This document shows, piece after piece, positions 24,307 to 34,120 of a DNA stretch of 60,557 bases (position 1 is its first letter; the number at the start of each line of letters is the position of its first letter). Position numbers and translations under genes: made by a program. The stretch comes from Pelatocladus maniniholoensis HA4357-MV3 (GTDB lineage: Bacteria; Cyanobacteriota; Cyanobacteriia; Cyanobacteriales; Nostocaceae). The notes below the pieces were generated by a model. That model was given only the letters and a program-made list of their open reading frames with translations, searched no databases and had not been told where the DNA came from. The stretch spans positions 1-60,557 of the forward strand of contig JAHHHW010000089.1 in NCBI GenBank assembly GCA_019359115.1, read 5' to 3'.

Positions 24307-25086
24307 ATGACGGCTAACAAGAACTTGGAATTGATCTCCGCAAAGATGATTATACGGAACCTACTAGAACTACCTAGCTCTGCTTACTGGGAGATTGATC
24401 TTAGCCCAGACCAACAAAACCATTGGCTAGCAATGCGAGGCAAATGTAATCTGCAATCTCAATATTGGTGGTCAATATTTAATTTCAGGGGAGACCCACT
24501 AACAAACCTAGTAGAGTCAGGGCAGATTACCGAGTGGGATCGGCTAACAGTTATACTGCAAGTCGATTTTTTCCAAAGACTGTGGGAGTTGGTTCAAACA
24601 GCAGAGCCGCATCTGAAGAAAATTTATGAAGCTGGGGCATATCCTTGGGCTAAGTTTGGAGATCTTTCCGCCGCAGCTTTACTGTCAAATATTATTAAAG
24701 ATCTTATTGATGGGGAATTTGAGAAGGCTTTGCAGCCTTACTTTAAGTTGTCCATCTTGGATGGACAAAAAATTTGCTCATATTATCTAGATGAAATTAA
24801 ATCTCCGCAAGGAAAGCGAGAAGCTAAAAATCTTGTGAAAAATTTTACTAAGGATAAATGTTTATCAGTGAACTTTTTACTATTTTGCGATTATGCGGCC
24901 AAAACCGATCCTTCGGTTATGATGCGGCTCAATGCCTTACAACAAAGCAATGAGAACCTATTTCGTCACTGGAAAACGGCGCTTGCAAGGAAGCGTAGTA
25001 GCAAGAATTTTCATAAATTTGCGTCTTTTCGTTGGCAAGAAGGAGTTTTAAAGCTTGGTTCCTCTACGGGTGGAACATATGCTTAA
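24307..25086 (+). CDS. Hypothetical protein, 259 aa
   Basis: I do not recognise this soluble, tryptophan-rich protein (MIIRNLLELPSSAYWEIDLS and QYWWSIFNFRGDPLTN). It appears mostly helical with a lysine-rich C-terminal third. No metal site, nucleotide site or membrane helix is evident. Codon use and HIP1 content are like those of its neighbours. It lies 175 bases after the coiled-coil gene and may belong to the same unit. A short frame over its 3' end (25055-25261) is not accepted as a gene. Confidence 0.6.
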   Translation: MTANKNLELISAKMIIRNLLELPSSAYWEIDLSPDQQNHWLAMRGKCNLQSQYWWSIFNFRGDPLTNLVESGQITEWDRLTVILQVDFFQRLWELVQTAEPHLKKIYEAGAYPWAKFGDLSAAALLSNIIKDLIDGEFEKALQPYFKLSILDGQKICSYYLDEIKSPQGKREAKNLVKNFTKDKCLSVNFLLFCDYAAKTDPSVMMRLNALQQSNENLFRHWKTALARKRSSKNFHKFASFRWQEGVLKLGSSTGGTYA

Positions 25087-25285
25087 CAAAGCTTTACATC
25101 TGGGTGCAAGCTGTTCTACAGCAAGATTTTCAGCTTATTTTAATAAAAGAGTAAAAATGGAGCGAATAAGCTTATGCAAAATCTTACATTTACATAAGGT
25201 AGAAGCAATTCTCTTTTTGAGTGAAATCGGAGTGGGAAATATAAAAAAAGATACGCTTTAGCGCGATTACCTAAAAAAAGAGGCT

Positions 25286-25418
25286 TCAACATTATTGCCA
25301 AAGCCACAAAAAAACTAAAAATTCATTTTAATTTTCACAGAAAGCTGGCAAAAGTGCCAGCTCTGCTACATCGCTAGGTGTTCCAGACGTAACTAAAAAG
25401 CTTTGGCAGTAATGTTGA
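25286..25418 (+). promoter_or_regulatory. Nested inverted repeats before the replication gene
   Basis: An outer inverted repeat (TCAACATTATTGCCAAAGC at 25286-25304 against 25400-25418, one mismatch) encloses a perfect hairpin (AGCTGGCA-AAAG-TGCCAGCT, 25343-25362). The structure lies 35 bases before the TTG start of the prim-pol helicase and could control its expression or mark an origin. Confidence 0.65.
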
Positions 25419-25452
25419 CCTCTCCTTATCTTTCTTTTAAGGAGATCAAATC

Positions 25453-28400
25453 TTGAATACACAACATTATAGTGAATCCTACCAAAAATCTCAACATCTG
25501 ATGTTGGAACTGGGACATCTTCCCGAAGACTGGATGTTAACCCCAGTAAACGGTAAAAAGCAGCCTTATCGGCTGAACTGGGCAAACGAACCGCCACTTT
25601 CTAGGAGTGCTATCGCTCACAAAGTCCAGAAGGGCGATTATGAAGATTTTGAAGACAAAAAAACTGGGGAGATCAAAAAGCGCTTCTGCAAGGCTAAGGG
25701 CTACGGCATCCGCACAGGGGAAGTATCTGGCGGAATTTTAGCCATTGACGCAGATGGACACGCAGCCGAGGCACTTCTACAAAAGCTTTCTGGTGGCGAC
25801 TTACCCGACACAGTAATTTTTAGCTCTGGTAAACCTAACCGTAGGCAACTGCTGTACTACGTCCCGCGTGAGTTTTGGGAGGTGGTAAAAACTGTCAAGC
25901 TTAAGACTGGGGTCAAGGGTGACGACGGCAAGGAACAGCAGCTAGAATTTCGCTGGAACGGATGCCAAAGCGTACTGCCACCATCAGCACACCCAGAGAC
26001 TGGGAATTATTTTTGGGTGCGATCGCCCCAGGATGTCGAGGTTGCCGAATGTCCCATGTGGGTGATTGAGTTGATGCTGAACCATAATCAGCCTGTACCA
26101 ACACCCGCAGAAACTCCAAAACCACAAACGCCCGTAATCACTGCTAGACCACCCCTAGAAATTTTTCTAGGACGTGATGATAGAAATTTAGTAGAGCATG
26201 GCACGGGCGACGGCGGGCGGAACACAGCAGCCCAGAAACTTAGCCTTAATTTGGTAGCTACTGCCCGTAGGCTCTATGAACTGGGCATTGATTACGACGG
26301 CGACCCACGCGCGCTTTATGACCAATTCTGTGCCAAATGTACGCCTCCACTTGGTTCTGATGTTCGTGGGGAAGCTGAGGGTTGGTGGAGAAAAGCCGAT
26401 GCGATCGCCAAGCATCCCAGCTTAGATGATGAAAAGTTACAAGGATGCTATGAAGCATGGTTAAAAAAGAATAAAACTAATACCAGTACAAACAACCATT
26501 TAAGTAGAAAATCTATTGTCTACGTAGACAATGGCTTATTGTCTACGTCATTGTCTACACCTCAAAGTGATGATGAAAGTACAATTCAGGCTATTGTCGG
26601 CATTGTCTACACCATCCTCGGTTCTAATTATTCAGAGTTTGTAGAAGGTCAAAAACTTGACAGTCTTTACGACCAGTACAAGGATAGAGTAAAACGTAAA
26701 CTATTTGACACGATTGTTGCTAGTGAACGGGTAAAAGCTGGTGAGGTTCTACCAGAAGATGAATTAAGGCTCAAATCTTTAATGGATTACAGCCAAGCCA
26801 AAATTAACTGGGATGAGGTGTTACCCGCGCCCCTAGCCCGCGACATTAAGCATGATGCTGAAAGGCTTAATATTGACCCTGTAATGATTTGGCAGGCTTT
26901 GTTGCCCGCAGTATCGTCATTGGCGGGAACGTTTACGCTGGATGAGTACGGCGGTGTCCCTGCTATTAACTGGACTTGCACTGTCCTACCTTCTGGTAAA
27001 GGTAAAACCCGCGCTGATAACCTTGTTTTTTCGCCACTACGTAAGATGCAGCTACGCGCTGACGTTGATTACAAGGAAAGGAGTAAGGAATACAAGCGGG
27101 CAATTGTGCAGTATGAAAAATCTGGAGATACCGAAGCCCAAGAACCGGAAAAACCAGGTTTGAGGAAGTATCTTTTTGAAGTTGCCACTATTCAATCAAT
27201 CCTCAAACGACTATCAGAGCAAGGAAATCACGGTTCGTTGTGGGCGCGGGATGAAATCAAAGGGTTGTTTAATTCCCTTAACCAATTTTCTGGTAGTGAA
27301 ACTGAGGCTATGGAGTTGGTGCTTAAGCTCTGGGACAACAAGCCAACGTTTGTTGACCGCACCGACATTGAAAACAGTTACAGCATTGCTGGCACGGCTG
27401 TATCACTGGCTGGCGGCATCCAAAATGATGTTTTTCGCAAGGTTTTTAAGGATGCTAATGACGGAAATGGGATGCAAGCCCGTTTCTTGTTTGCAGTACC
27501 CGAAGAACGCAAGAAGCAGTACATACCTGGGGCTTATTGCCGCCTTAGTGATCACCTCCCGGCACTTTATGAGTGGTTGGATAATTTAACCCCAGAGACG
27601 GTCAAAATAGCGCCAGATGCTCAAAAGTATTTTGCCAAGCTGGTTAACATTATTGGCGACCAAATCGAACAAATTTCTCACGCAGGTATCCGCACCTGGA
27701 TGAACAAACTTGATACTCATATCCTGCGTATAGCGTTGGCTTTGCACCTCATTGAGTGCTACTACAGCCCATCCACCACTGATATCAAAACCCTTTCTCT
27801 AGCTACCTTAAAGCGGGCTGTAGTCTTCGCCCAATACTACCGCAGCGCCTTTCATATATTGCAAGAGAAAGTTAGCACCAGTGATGATATTGCCTCAATT
27901 ATGCTGCAAATTCACGCTGCGGCACTTAGCAAGCATCCTGATGGCATCAGCGCCCGTGATGTTTATAAAGATTCTCGTTCCATTCAAAGCCGTGCAAAAT
28001 CCGCAGGCAGAGAGGTGGGCGCTTATGTTGTTGACCTTTTTGAAAAGATGACCCAAATGGGTTACGGCGAAGTTGTACGTAAGGGGCGCTCCGTTAGATT
28101 TATTGCATTTCAAAAGAGGAATCCAGAAAAAGACTTTAAGAGTGCAGACAATGTAGACAATAGCCAAAAATGCGACCAAGAACCCTTATATAGTCAGGAA
28201 AAAGATTGTCTACACGACCGTAGACAATGCCCTATTGTCTACGTAGACAATCAAAATACTACTGAAGTACGGACGGAGGTTGAGTGTCAATATACGCCAC
28301 AACTAGAGAAGTCGAAAAAGCCAGTTTTACAAGTAGTGGTTGAGCCTCAAACAGAGGAACCAGACAGGCTCCAAGAATGCAATCTCGCCTTTGCGGTAGG

Positions 28401-28548
28401 CGATCGCGTGACGATATCCGACCCCTACCATGCCCGTCACAATCAAATAGGAGAAGTCGTCCAGGTGATAACAGACGAATTGTATCGAGTCACCTGGGAA
28501 GATGGGCGCGACAACCGCTACGAGCCTGGGGAGCTATCCGCGCTCTAG
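25453..28548 (+). CDS. Prim-pol/DUF3987 helicase replication protein
   Basis: The 1031-residue protein starts at TTG 25453 with AAGGAG eight bases upstream. Residues about 20-205 look like a bifunctional primase-polymerase domain (ILAIDADG at 95-102 with two acidic residues, then FSSGKPNRRQLLYYV). Residues about 440-870 match the DUF3987 helicase-like domain, with Walker A SGKGKT near 514. The last 50 residues form a small KOW-like domain (VGDRVTISDPYHARHNQIGE). This set is typical of phage and plasmid replication proteins that prime and unwind DNA. The linkers before and after the helicase part are encoded by DNA full of ATTGTCTAC palindromes, which look like replication iterons. Confidence 0.85.
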   Translation: MNTQHYSESYQKSQHLMLELGHLPEDWMLTPVNGKKQPYRLNWANEPPLSRSAIAHKVQKGDYEDFEDKKTGEIKKRFCKAKGYGIRTGEVSGGILAIDADGHAAEALLQKLSGGDLPDTVIFSSGKPNRRQLLYYVPREFWEVVKTVKLKTGVKGDDGKEQQLEFRWNGCQSVLPPSAHPETGNYFWVRSPQDVEVAECPMWVIELMLNHNQPVPTPAETPKPQTPVITARPPLEIFLGRDDRNLVEHGTGDGGRNTAAQKLSLNLVATARRLYELGIDYDGDPRALYDQFCAKCTPPLGSDVRGEAEGWWRKADAIAKHPSLDDEKLQGCYEAWLKKNKTNTSTNNHLSRKSIVYVDNGLLSTSLSTPQSDDESTIQAIVGIVYTILGSNYSEFVEGQKLDSLYDQYKDRVKRKLFDTIVASERVKAGEVLPEDELRLKSLMDYSQAKINWDEVLPAPLARDIKHDAERLNIDPVMIWQALLPAVSSLAGTFTLDEYGGVPAINWTCTVLPSGKGKTRADNLVFSPLRKMQLRADVDYKERSKEYKRAIVQYEKSGDTEAQEPEKPGLRKYLFEVATIQSILKRLSEQGNHGSLWARDEIKGLFNSLNQFSGSETEAMELVLKLWDNKPTFVDRTDIENSYSIAGTAVSLAGGIQNDVFRKVFKDANDGNGMQARFLFAVPEERKKQYIPGAYCRLSDHLPALYEWLDNLTPETVKIAPDAQKYFAKLVNIIGDQIEQISHAGIRTWMNKLDTHILRIALALHLIECYYSPSTTDIKTLSLATLKRAVVFAQYYRSAFHILQEKVSTSDDIASIMLQIHAAALSKHPDGISARDVYKDSRSIQSRAKSAGREVGAYVVDLFEKMTQMGYGEVVRKGRSVRFIAFQKRNPEKDFKSADNVDNSQKCDQEPLYSQEKDCLHDRRQCPIVYVDNQNTTEVRTEVECQYTPQLEKSKKPVLQVVVEPQTEEPDRLQECNLAFAVGDRVTISDPYHARHNQIGEVVQVITDELYRVTWEDGRDNRYEPGELSAL
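26515..26610. repeat. ATTGTCTAC iterons within the replication gene, cluster 1
   Basis: A perfect 18-bp palindrome ATTGTCTACGTAGACAAT (26515-26532) is followed by direct half sites at 26538, 26550 and 26602, all inside the coding sequence ahead of the helicase domain. Confidence 0.85.
28153..28251. repeat. ATTGTCTAC iterons within the replication gene, cluster 2
   Basis: This cluster holds a half site GTAGACAAT (28153), an inverted pair spaced by six bases (28205-28228), and a second exact copy of the 18-bp palindrome (28234-28251). It lies in the linker after the helicase domain. Confidence 0.85.
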
Positions 28549-28610
28549 CTGATACAGAAAAGTTTCAATTCTTCGATTAACGTAAAAATTAGCGCTTCAG
28601 GACATTCATC

Positions 28611-28763
28611 ATGCAAGAAACAGCAGCACAAATTTTGGTTCGCACAGCCCAAAGATGGTACTCAATCCGGCATCTAGACTCAGACACAAGAAAACGACTA
28701 ATGGCTATGACAGAAGAAGAATTTAAAGTTGAATATGAAAAGCTGGTTAAACCAGTAGCTTAA
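28611..28763 (+). CDS. Small protein next to the recombinase, 50 aa
   Basis: The frame from ATG 28611 encodes 50 residues, helical and charged (ETAAQILVRTAQRWYSIRHL, then MTEEEFKVEYEKLV). It follows the replication gene by 62 bases, and its last 17 bases overlap the end of the recombinase gene on the other strand. Small helical proteins beside large serine recombinases sometimes act as directionality factors for excision. That is only a guess here. Confidence 0.5.
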   Translation: MQETAAQILVRTAQRWYSIRHLDSDTRKRLMAMTEEEFKVEYEKLVKPVA

Positions 28764-30117
28764 TTTCTAATATCTCGCCATTAAGAACTCTCACAAAATC
28801 AACCAAGTCTTTGTAGATTGGTTGTTTGTCTAGCCAAGACAAGTCATCCCAATATCCAACGTTTTCAAAGCAGGTAGTTAGCGTTTTTATTAATTCAGTG
28901 CTTACCTGCTTTGCTGCAACCTCTCTTTGCTTGAGTACTTGTATCTCTAGCATTGTTTGTTCGATTGCGTTTTGAATAATGGGACTTTGGGGCAACGACT
29001 TAAGCGCTTTTAATTGCTCTTGCCTAACGACTAGCTCAGGGCTATCATCATCATTTGATGAGAAATTAGCTACTGTGTATTTTCTGATTTCCTCGTACCT
29101 AGCGGCTAAAGCTGCATCTACGGCTGAAATAATATCCGGCAGATATGTACTAGTTTCGTTCCCGCAAAAAGCATCTCCTAAATTTTCGTGTTTTTTGCAT
29201 CTGATTCGATAAGTTGACCACTTTATTTTTTTACAAAAGCACTTATACCCACAATCGCCACAAATAATTTGCCCCACCAAAGGTAATGGCTCTTTAGCAC
29301 TATCCTTGTTGTTGCCGTAACTATACTTATGTCGGTTGTCTTCCAGTTTTCTGTGTATAAGCTTAAATTTATCGCTAGAGAGTAGTGGTTCGTGAGTATC
29401 TTGATGTATTTCCCACTTTTCGGGATTGTTCAGATTTCCTCTGATATTGTAAGCAGTATGCCCTCGTAGTACTGGGCTAGTTAGCCAATACCTCAGTCCT
29501 GCTGCTGTCCATGAAATTTTATAAGTGTCCAATATATGCTTTGCGGTACTTCTCAGTGTGGCGTTGCCACATAAAAAATAGTCAATAATTTCGGATGCGA
29601 TCGCCCAGTTAGATTTACCTGACTCATGCAGCATCATATCGGGTGCATATTTCTCATCAACCCTCTGATACCCAAAAGGTGGACGTGGGGCTGCTTTCTT
29701 CTGTTCGCGGAAATAATTCAAACCGTGCCTAATCCGATCCGAAAGTAATCTCGATTCAAATTCTGCCAAACCTGCCATCTGGTTAACACTGAACCACCCA
29801 AAAGGTGATGATGGGTCAACTGGAGCATCTAAGACAATTAATTTAACTCCATACTCTTCGAGGGTTACTAAAGTTCTGTGGATAGTAATCACACTCCGTG
29901 CTAGACGGTCAATACGAGTGATCACAACTTCAGTTATTTTCCCTTGCTTGCACATGGCAAGCATTTTGTTAAATTCCTTACGCTTATCTGATCGCCCACT
30001 CTCAATATCTGAGAATATTAGGACAGCACCTGCCTTCTCGACACGGGCTGTCTGTTGCTCCAAAGCATTTCCCTCATCTTGTTCTCGCGTACTAACTCTG
30101 ACGTAACCAACTCGCAT
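28747..30117 (-). CDS. XisF-like large serine recombinase (element excisase)
   Basis: The 456-residue protein is a large serine recombinase. The catalytic domain opens MRVGYVRVSTREQDEGNALE with the nucleophile Ser9, and VITRIDRLARSVITIHRTL holds the conserved arginines near 65-75. The Recombinase domain follows (about 150-260), then a zinc-ribbon part (CGDCGYKCFC near 287, later CKKHENLGDAFC) and a coiled coil. It most resembles XisF, which excises the fdxN element in Anabaena heterocysts across a 5-bp core; the core here is also 5 bp. It lies 37 bases inside the right boundary and reads inward. XisH and XisI, needed for fdxN excision, are not recognisable in this element. Confidence 0.92.
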   Translation of the reverse strand: MRVGYVRVSTREQDEGNALEQQTARVEKAGAVLIFSDIESGRSDKRKEFNKMLAMCKQGKITEVVITRIDRLARSVITIHRTLVTLEEYGVKLIVLDAPVDPSSPFGWFSVNQMAGLAEFESRLLSDRIRHGLNYFREQKKAAPRPPFGYQRVDEKYAPDMMLHESGKSNWAIASEIIDYFLCGNATLRSTAKHILDTYKISWTAAGLRYWLTSPVLRGHTAYNIRGNLNNPEKWEIHQDTHEPLLSSDKFKLIHRKLEDNRHKYSYGNNKDSAKEPLPLVGQIICGDCGYKCFCKKIKWSTYRIRCKKHENLGDAFCGNETSTYLPDIISAVDAALAARYEEIRKYTVANFSSNDDDSPELVVRQEQLKALKSLPQSPIIQNAIEQTMLEIQVLKQREVAAKQVSTELIKTLTTCFENVGYWDDLSWLDKQPIYKDLVDFVRVLNGEILEIKLLV

Positions 30118-30148
30118 AAATGCTCATAGTAGACTGACTCTTTTGTTA

Positions 30149-30905
<757 letters not shown>

Positions 30906-31066
30906 TCCTAACCCTCTCAATCAGAGATAGGAAAATAGGAAAGACATGAAGTACGAAGTATGAAGTATGAAATCATCCCTTATTTCAGCCTTCATCCTTC
31001 CTTTTCTCTAATCCTCCCTTCTATACCTGCAATTACCCGAACCCATAAGTCTAACCGAGGCAGACT

Positions 31067-32557
31067 ATGACACCTCCAGAAAACAAGAACATCATAGAAG
31101 AACATAAAGAACTAATTAAAGACGTTCTCCAAGCGTACCCTGAAAAATCTCGCAAAAAGCGAGAAAAACATCTTAACGTTCATGAAGAAGGCAAATCCGA
31201 CTGCGGCGTTAAGTCCAACATCAAATCTGTTCCTGGTGTGATGACCGCCCGTGGTTGTGCCTATGCAGGTTCCAAGGGTGTGGTCTGGGGTCCCATTAAA
31301 GACATGGTTCACATCAGCCACGGTCCTGTTGGTTGCGGTTACTGGTCTTGGTCTGGCCGTCGTAATTACTATGTTGGTAAAACAGGTGTTGACTCCTTCG
31401 GCACCATGCACTTTACCTCTGACTTCCAAGAACGAGACATCGTTTTTGGTGGTGACAAAAAACTTACCAAGATTATTGAAGAAATTGAAGAACTTTTCCC
31501 TCTCAACCGTGGTATCAGCGTTCAGTCTGAGTGTCCTATTGGTCTGATTGGAGATGACATCGAAGCTGTAGCAAAGAAAGCTGCCAAACAACTCAACAAG
31601 CCCGTTGTACCTGTGCGTTGTGAAGGTTTCCGGGGTGTTTCCCAGTCTCTGGGACACCACATCGCTAACGATGCTCTGCGCGATCACATGTTCCCTCGCT
31701 TTGACAAAGCGAAGAAAGAAAATGCGCTGACAATTGAACCTGGACCCTATGATATAGCCCTGATTGGTGACTACAACATCGGTGGTGACGCTTGGGCAAG
31801 CCGGATGTTACTCGAAGAAATGGGCTTACGTGTTGTTGCTCAGTGGTCTGGTGACGGTACTGTTAACGAACTGGTTAATGGTTTGGCGGCTAAGTTAGTT
31901 TTGATCCACTGCTACCGCTCTATGAACTACATCTGCCGTGCATTGGAAGAAGCTTACGGTATGCCTTGGATGGAGTTTAACTTCTTTGGTCCTACCAAGA
32001 TTGCTACATCTCTGCGCGAGATTGCTGCTAAATTTGACTCTAAGATTCAAGAAAACGCAGAGAAGGTGATCGCTAAGTATACTCCAATCATGAATGCGGT
32101 AGTCGAGAAGTACCGCCCTCGCCTTGAAGGTAATACCGTCATGCTCTATGTTGGCGGTCTGCGTCCTCGTCACGTTGTACCTGCTTTTGAAGACTTGGGT
32201 ATCAAAGTGATTGGTACTGGGTACGAATTTGGACACAACGACGACTACAAGCGCACCACCCACTACATCGATAACGCCACAATTATTTACGATGACGTTA
32301 CCGCCTACGAGTTCGAGGAATTTGTCAAAGCTAAGAAACCTGACCTGATTGCTTCTGGTATTAAAGAGAAGTATGTATTTCAGAAGATGGGCTTACCTTT
32401 CCGCCAAATGCACTCTTGGGATTACTCTGGTCCTTATCACGGTTACGACGGCTTCGCCATCTTCGCTCGCGACATGGATATAGCACTCAATAGCCCAACT
32501 TGGGGATTAGTTAATACTCCTTGGAACAAGAAAGAAGCTAAAACCAAAGTTGCCTAA
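31067..32557 (+). CDS. nifD: NifD, MoFe protein alpha chain
   Basis: NifD with NifK forms the MoFe protein that reduces dinitrogen, and NifD holds the FeMo cofactor. The 496-residue chain is complete. P-cluster cysteines appear in [16 protein letters not shown] and SECPIGLIG. The cofactor cysteine lies in [11 protein letters not shown], and the cofactor histidine in [13 protein letters not shown]. The gene is unbroken, unlike in Anabaena PCC 7120, where an 11-kb element sits near the 3' end. The matching target site is present here with one base changed and nothing inserted. The start ATG 31067 gives the usual [16 protein letters not shown]. Confidence 0.97.
   Translation: MTPPENKNIIEEHKELIKDVLQAYPEKSRKKREKHLNVHEEGKSDCGVKSNIKSVPGVMTARGCAYAGSKGVVWGPIKDMVHISHGPVGCGYWSWSGRRNYYVGKTGVDSFGTMHFTSDFQERDIVFGGDKKLTKIIEEIEELFPLNRGISVQSECPIGLIGDDIEAVAKKAAKQLNKPVVPVRCEGFRGVSQSLGHHIANDALRDHMFPRFDKAKKENALTIEPGPYDIALIGDYNIGGDAWASRMLLEEMGLRVVAQWSGDGTVNELVNGLAAKLVLIHCYRSMNYICRALEEAYGMPWMEFNFFGPTKIATSLREIAAKFDSKIQENAEKVIAKYTPIMNAVVEKYRPRLEGNTVMLYVGGLRPRHVVPAFEDLGIKVIGTGYEFGHNDDYKRTTHYIDNATIIYDDVTAYEFEEFVKAKKPDLIASGIKEKYVFQKMGLPFRQMHSWDYSGPYHGYDGFAIFARDMDIALNSPTWGLVNTPWNKKEAKTKVA
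32419..32429. other. Unoccupied nifD-element target-like site
   Basis: GGATTACTCTG here differs by one base from the 11-bp core GGATTACTCCG at which the nifD element recombines in Anabaena PCC 7120. The gene reads straight through. Confidence 0.7.
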
Positions 32558-32574
32558 AAAAAAGTCTGAACTGA

Positions 32575-32665
32575 GGACTAGGGATTAGGGAGTGGGGATT
32601 AGGAATTAGGTTAGAATTCTTCCCCAATTCCCATTCCCCGATTCCCAATCACCAATCCCTGATCT
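32575..32665. repeat. Tandem and inverted short repeats between nifD and nifK
   Basis: GGGATTAGG-type units (32580-32610) are followed by their inverted ATTCCC/AATCCC forms (32621-32660), able to form a long hairpin in the nifD-nifK transcript. Confidence 0.7.
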
Positions 32666-32715
32666 GCGATCCGTAAACCCCATCACTCACCCCAGCAAGC
32701 AAAAGAGATACAAAG

Positions 32716-34023
32716 ATGCCACAGAATCCTGACAAAATCGTAGACCACGTAGATCTATTTAAACAGCCAGAGTATACTGAACTCTTCAAGAACAAGCACG
32801 AACAATTTGAAGGCGCACATTCTGACGCAGAAGTAGAGCGCGTTTCTGAATGGACAAAAGGCTGGGATTACCGTGAAAAGAACTTTGCCCGTCAAGCACT
32901 AACAGTTAACCCAGCCAAAGGTTGTCAACCAGTTGGTGCAATGTTTGCAGCCCTCGGCTTTGAAGGAACTCTTCCCTTTGTCCAAGGTTCTCAAGGTTGC
33001 GTTGCATACTTCCGTACTCACCTCAGCCGTCACTACAAAGAACCATGCTCTGCTGTTTCTTCTTCTATGACAGAAGATGCAGCCGTGTTCGGTGGTTTAA
33101 ACAACATGATTGAAGGTATGAGTGTTGCTTATACGCTCTACAAGCCCAAGATGATTGCTGTTTGCACCACCTGTATGGCAGAGGTTATCGGTGATGACTT
33201 GGGTGCATTTATCACCAACGCTAAGAATGCTGGTTCTATTCCCGAAGATTTTCCTGTACCCTTTGCTCACACTCCTAGCTTTGTTGGTTCCCACATCACT
33301 GGTTACGACAACATGATGAAGGGAATTCTATCTAATCTGAGTGAAGGTAAAAAGAAAGACAAAACTAACGGTAAAATCAACTTCATCCCTGGCTTCGATA
33401 CCTACGTTGGCAACAACCGGGAACTCAAACGGATGCTGGGTTTGATGGAAGTAGATTACACAATTCTTTCTGATACCAGCGATTACTTTGATTCACCGAA
33501 CAACGGTGAATATGAAATGTACCCAGGTGGTACTAAGTTAGAAGATGCTGCTGAAGCTTGCAACGCCGAAGCTACTGTTGCTCTGCAAGCTTATACGACT
33601 CCAAAGACTCGTGAGTATATTAAAACCAAGTGGAATCAGGAAACTAAGGTTTTACGTCCCTTTGGTGTCAAGGGTACAGATGAATTTCTGATGACATTGT
33701 CAGAATTGACTGGTAAGCCCATTCCCCAAGAATTAGAAATCGAACGCGGTCGCTTAGTTGATGCAATGACCGATTCCTACGCTTGGATTCATGGCAAGAA
33801 GTTTGCAATCTATGGCGAACCAGACCTAATTATTAGTGTTGTTAGTTTCTTGTTGGAATTGGGTGCTGAACCAGTACATATTCTTTGCCACAATGGCGAC
33901 GAAGTATTCAAGAAAGAAATGCAAGCTATTCTTGATGAGAGTCCCTTCGGTAAACAAGCAACTATCTGGCTTGGTAAAGATTTGTGGCATTTCCGTAGGC
34001 TAATGTGTTTGCTATCAAGCTAA
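32716..34023 (+). CDS. nifK: NifK, MoFe protein beta chain, 3' end missing
   Basis: The beta chain of the MoFe protein is normal through codon 427 (GKDLWHFR, ending at 33996). Eight unrelated codons and a stop at 34021 follow. The P-cluster cysteines ([25 protein letters not shown]) are present. The family is about 512 residues long, so roughly 85 C-terminal residues are missing, including the segment that normally continues SLLFTEPVDFF. That piece is not found later in the window on either strand. The clean break at a conserved place, beside an element-split nifH, points to a second interrupting element or a rearrangement. As it stands the product could not form a normal MoFe protein. Confidence 0.93.
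   Translation: MPQNPDKIVDHVDLFKQPEYTELFKNKHEQFEGAHSDAEVERVSEWTKGWDYREKNFARQALTVNPAKGCQPVGAMFAALGFEGTLPFVQGSQGCVAYFRTHLSRHYKEPCSAVSSSMTEDAAVFGGLNNMIEGMSVAYTLYKPKMIAVCTTCMAEVIGDDLGAFITNAKNAGSIPEDFPVPFAHTPSFVGSHITGYDNMMKGILSNLSEGKKKDKTNGKINFIPGFDTYVGNNRELKRMLGLMEVDYTILSDTSDYFDSPNNGEYEMYPGGTKLEDAAEACNAEATVALQAYTTPKTREYIKTKWNQETKVLRPFGVKGTDEFLMTLSELTGKPIPQELEIERGRLVDAMTDSYAWIHGKKFAIYGEPDLIISVVSFLLELGAEPVHILCHNGDEVFKKEMQAILDESPFGKQATIWLGKDLWHFRRLMCLLSS
33994..34023 (+). other. Break point in nifK
   Basis: Similarity to NifK stops after CGT (33994-33996). The sequence AGGCTAATG then begins unrelated DNA and runs to TAA at 34021-34023. The second copy of any core repeat would lie outside this window. 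Confidence 0.8.
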
Positions 34024-34120
34024 ATTGATTGCACCCTCTGGTATAAAATTATCTTCAAGCTTAAAATTTATTAACTGCTAGTTAAGTGCCATTTAGCTAG
34101 AGTTGGATTGAAGCTTACTA

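Noticed and set aside
25055-25261. 68-codon frame overlapping the end of the 259-residue gene
   Set aside because: It has no own ribosome binding site, atypical composition and an overlap in another frame.
33997-34023. nifK break as a simple frameshift error
   Set aside because: None of the three frames after 33996 continues the NifK sequence, so a one-base error cannot explain it.
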